5,802 nucleotides of DNA from Psychrilyobacter sp. (GTDB lineage: Bacteria > Fusobacteriota > Fusobacteriia > Fusobacteriales > Fusobacteriaceae), in assembly GCA_030621995.1 (NCBI GenBank), contig JAUXGP010000120.1:1-5802 (forward strand). The letters are read 5' to 3'. The notes beneath the pieces were generated by a model that searched no databases, was not told where the DNA came from, and was given only the letters and a program-made list of their open reading frames with translations. Shown here piece after piece: positions 5,038 to 5,802 of this stretch. Each line of letters begins with the position of its first letter. The stretch's first letter is position 1. The position numbers and the translations under genes were made by a program.

Positions 5038-5802
5038 ATGCATATTAAAAACTTAACAATTAAAAATTGGAAATCTATAGATGAAACTCATATAGAATTT
5101 GAAAATTTCTTATTATTTATAGGACAGAGTAATCATGGTAAATCAAATATTTTATCCGCTATACTCTTATTTTTTGACAAGATTACATTTAAAAATAAAC
5201 ATAGTTATCATATGAATATTCCTACAGAGCTTATTATAACCTTTGACAGCCTGCGTTTGAAGGAATTGAATGTTTTTAAGAATATTAAAAATTCAGAGGA
5301 TGAAATTGTCATAAAAAAAATTCTTTCAGCTGAAAAAAAAGAATATTTTTATAAAAAAAACAATGAATTTTACCCCTTATCAAAACACTTAGAATATTAT
5401 ATAAGGGAAAATATAGAGATCATATTTATCCCTTCATTTTCAGCTTCATCCAATAAGGTTATCTTAGATATATATGAAAAAATAATATTGGTTTTAAGTA
5501 ATAATAATAAACTTGTTTATATAGAAAAATTAATAGATAAGTTAGATTTAGAGATGCGGTATCTAGAGGAAAGATATGCCAGCAGAGGTCTTCAAAGGGA
5601 AGTGATGTTCAGGATAATGAGAAGAATAGCCAGTGTGACTAAGAGTACCCGGTATAACCTGCTGGGGAATACAATTATCATGTATGAGGAGCCGGAACTG
5701 TACCTTCATCCACAGGCTGAGAGGGAACTGCACTCTGTTATGACAAATATTGCCAGATATGGCGGGCAGATCTATGTAACTACCCATTCCAGTTCATTTA
5801 TA
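5038..5802 (+). CDS. OLD-like AAA/ABC-type ATPase, 3' end beyond the window
   Basis: The frame is open from the ATG at 5038 to the last base, giving 255 codons with no stop, so the gene is cut by the window edge. The ATG has AGGAG at 5026-5030 with 7-nt spacing. The N-terminus (MHIKNLTIKNWKSIDE) is the opening beta-strand pattern of SMC/RecF/OLD ATPases. Walker A GQSNHGKS is at 29-36, an ABC-signature-like SRGLQ at 182-186, and Walker B TIIMYEEPELYLHP at 212-225, with Glu217-Glu218 where Asp-Glu is usual. A switch-His motif TTHSSSFI is at 248-255. Only about 175 residues separate Walker A from Walker B, with no long coiled coil, which suits OLD-type ATPases rather than SMC or RecN. Relatives act in DNA repair or phage defence, often with a C-terminal TOPRIM nuclease, which would lie outside the window. 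GC changes abruptly near 5560. The ATPase core is confident; the specific system is not. Confidence 0.9.
   Translation, partial: MHIKNLTIKNWKSIDETHIEFENFLLFIGQSNHGKSNILSAILLFFDKITFKNKHSYHMNIPTELIITFDSLRLKELNVFKNIKNSEDEIVIKKILSAEKKEYFYKKNNEFYPLSKHLEYYIRENIEIIFIPSFSASSNKVILDIYEKIILVLSNNNKLVYIEKLIDKLDLEMRYLEERYASRGLQREVMFRIMRRIASVTKSTRYNLLGNTIIMYEEPELYLHPQAERELHSVMTNIARYGGQIYVTTHSSSFI

Noticed and set aside
5563..5787. Minus-strand open frame of 74 codons in the ATPase region
   Set aside because: The opposite strand encodes the signature, Walker B and H-loop motifs of the ATPase. This frame is a by-product of the local GC rise.
1..5802. CRISPR array, tRNA, rRNA, insertion sequence or att site
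   Set aside because: I saw no regular direct repeats with spacers, no cloverleaf, no rRNA-like stretch, and no transposase or terminal inverted repeats.

Overview
The window is AT-rich DNA with strong GGAGG-type ribosome binding sites, A/T-ending codons and short intergenic gaps. This suits a low-GC anaerobe, perhaps one of the Fusobacteriota or a Clostridia-like Firmicute. That placement is inferred from composition and style only; no rRNA or other marker gene is present.

Left part (1-1828, + strand). A strong intrinsic terminator (12-50) closes an operon lying outside the window. A good sigma70-type promoter (78-106) then drives a 115-residue soluble, highly charged protein of unknown function (157-504), which ends in its own small terminator hairpin. 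Next come two translationally coupled genes. The first is a YfcE/MJ0936-type metallophosphoesterase (569-1300) whose best-supported start codon is a non-canonical ATA. The second is a DUF2628-like small membrane protein (1300-1785). A very stable hairpin with a T-tract (1791-1828) ends this unit.

Middle part (1832-4894, - strand). A compact operon reads gnd -> zwf -> pgl and encodes the whole oxidative branch of the pentose phosphate pathway. Glucose-6-phosphate dehydrogenase (Zwf) makes 6-phosphogluconolactone, Pgl hydrolyses it to 6-phosphogluconate, and the short-type 6-phosphogluconate dehydrogenase (Gnd) yields ribulose-5-phosphate, CO2 and reduced nicotinamide cofactor. The genes are tightly packed: the zwf ribosome binding site overlaps the gnd stop, and zwf and pgl overlap by 1 nt at the preferred pgl start. 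The operon converges on the left-hand unit.

Right part (4895-5802). A 143-bp divergent intergenic region carries phased short repeats that look operator-like, plus candidate promoters on both strands. It separates gnd from a + strand gene that runs off the window edge. The 255 visible codons encode an SMC/ABC-like AAA ATPase core of the OLD-nuclease kind, with Walker A, signature, Walker B and H-loop motifs. Such ATPases occur in DNA repair and in anti-phage systems (OLD, Gabija GajA, Septu PtuA). The part that would decide which one lies beyond the edge. This gene also shows a sharp base-composition break (about 22% GC, then about 44% GC) and three A8 tracts at an exact 20-bp period.

Most of the window is ordinary housekeeping DNA. 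The items most worth a second look are the ATA start, the divergent regulatory region and the truncated, compositionally split ATPase.
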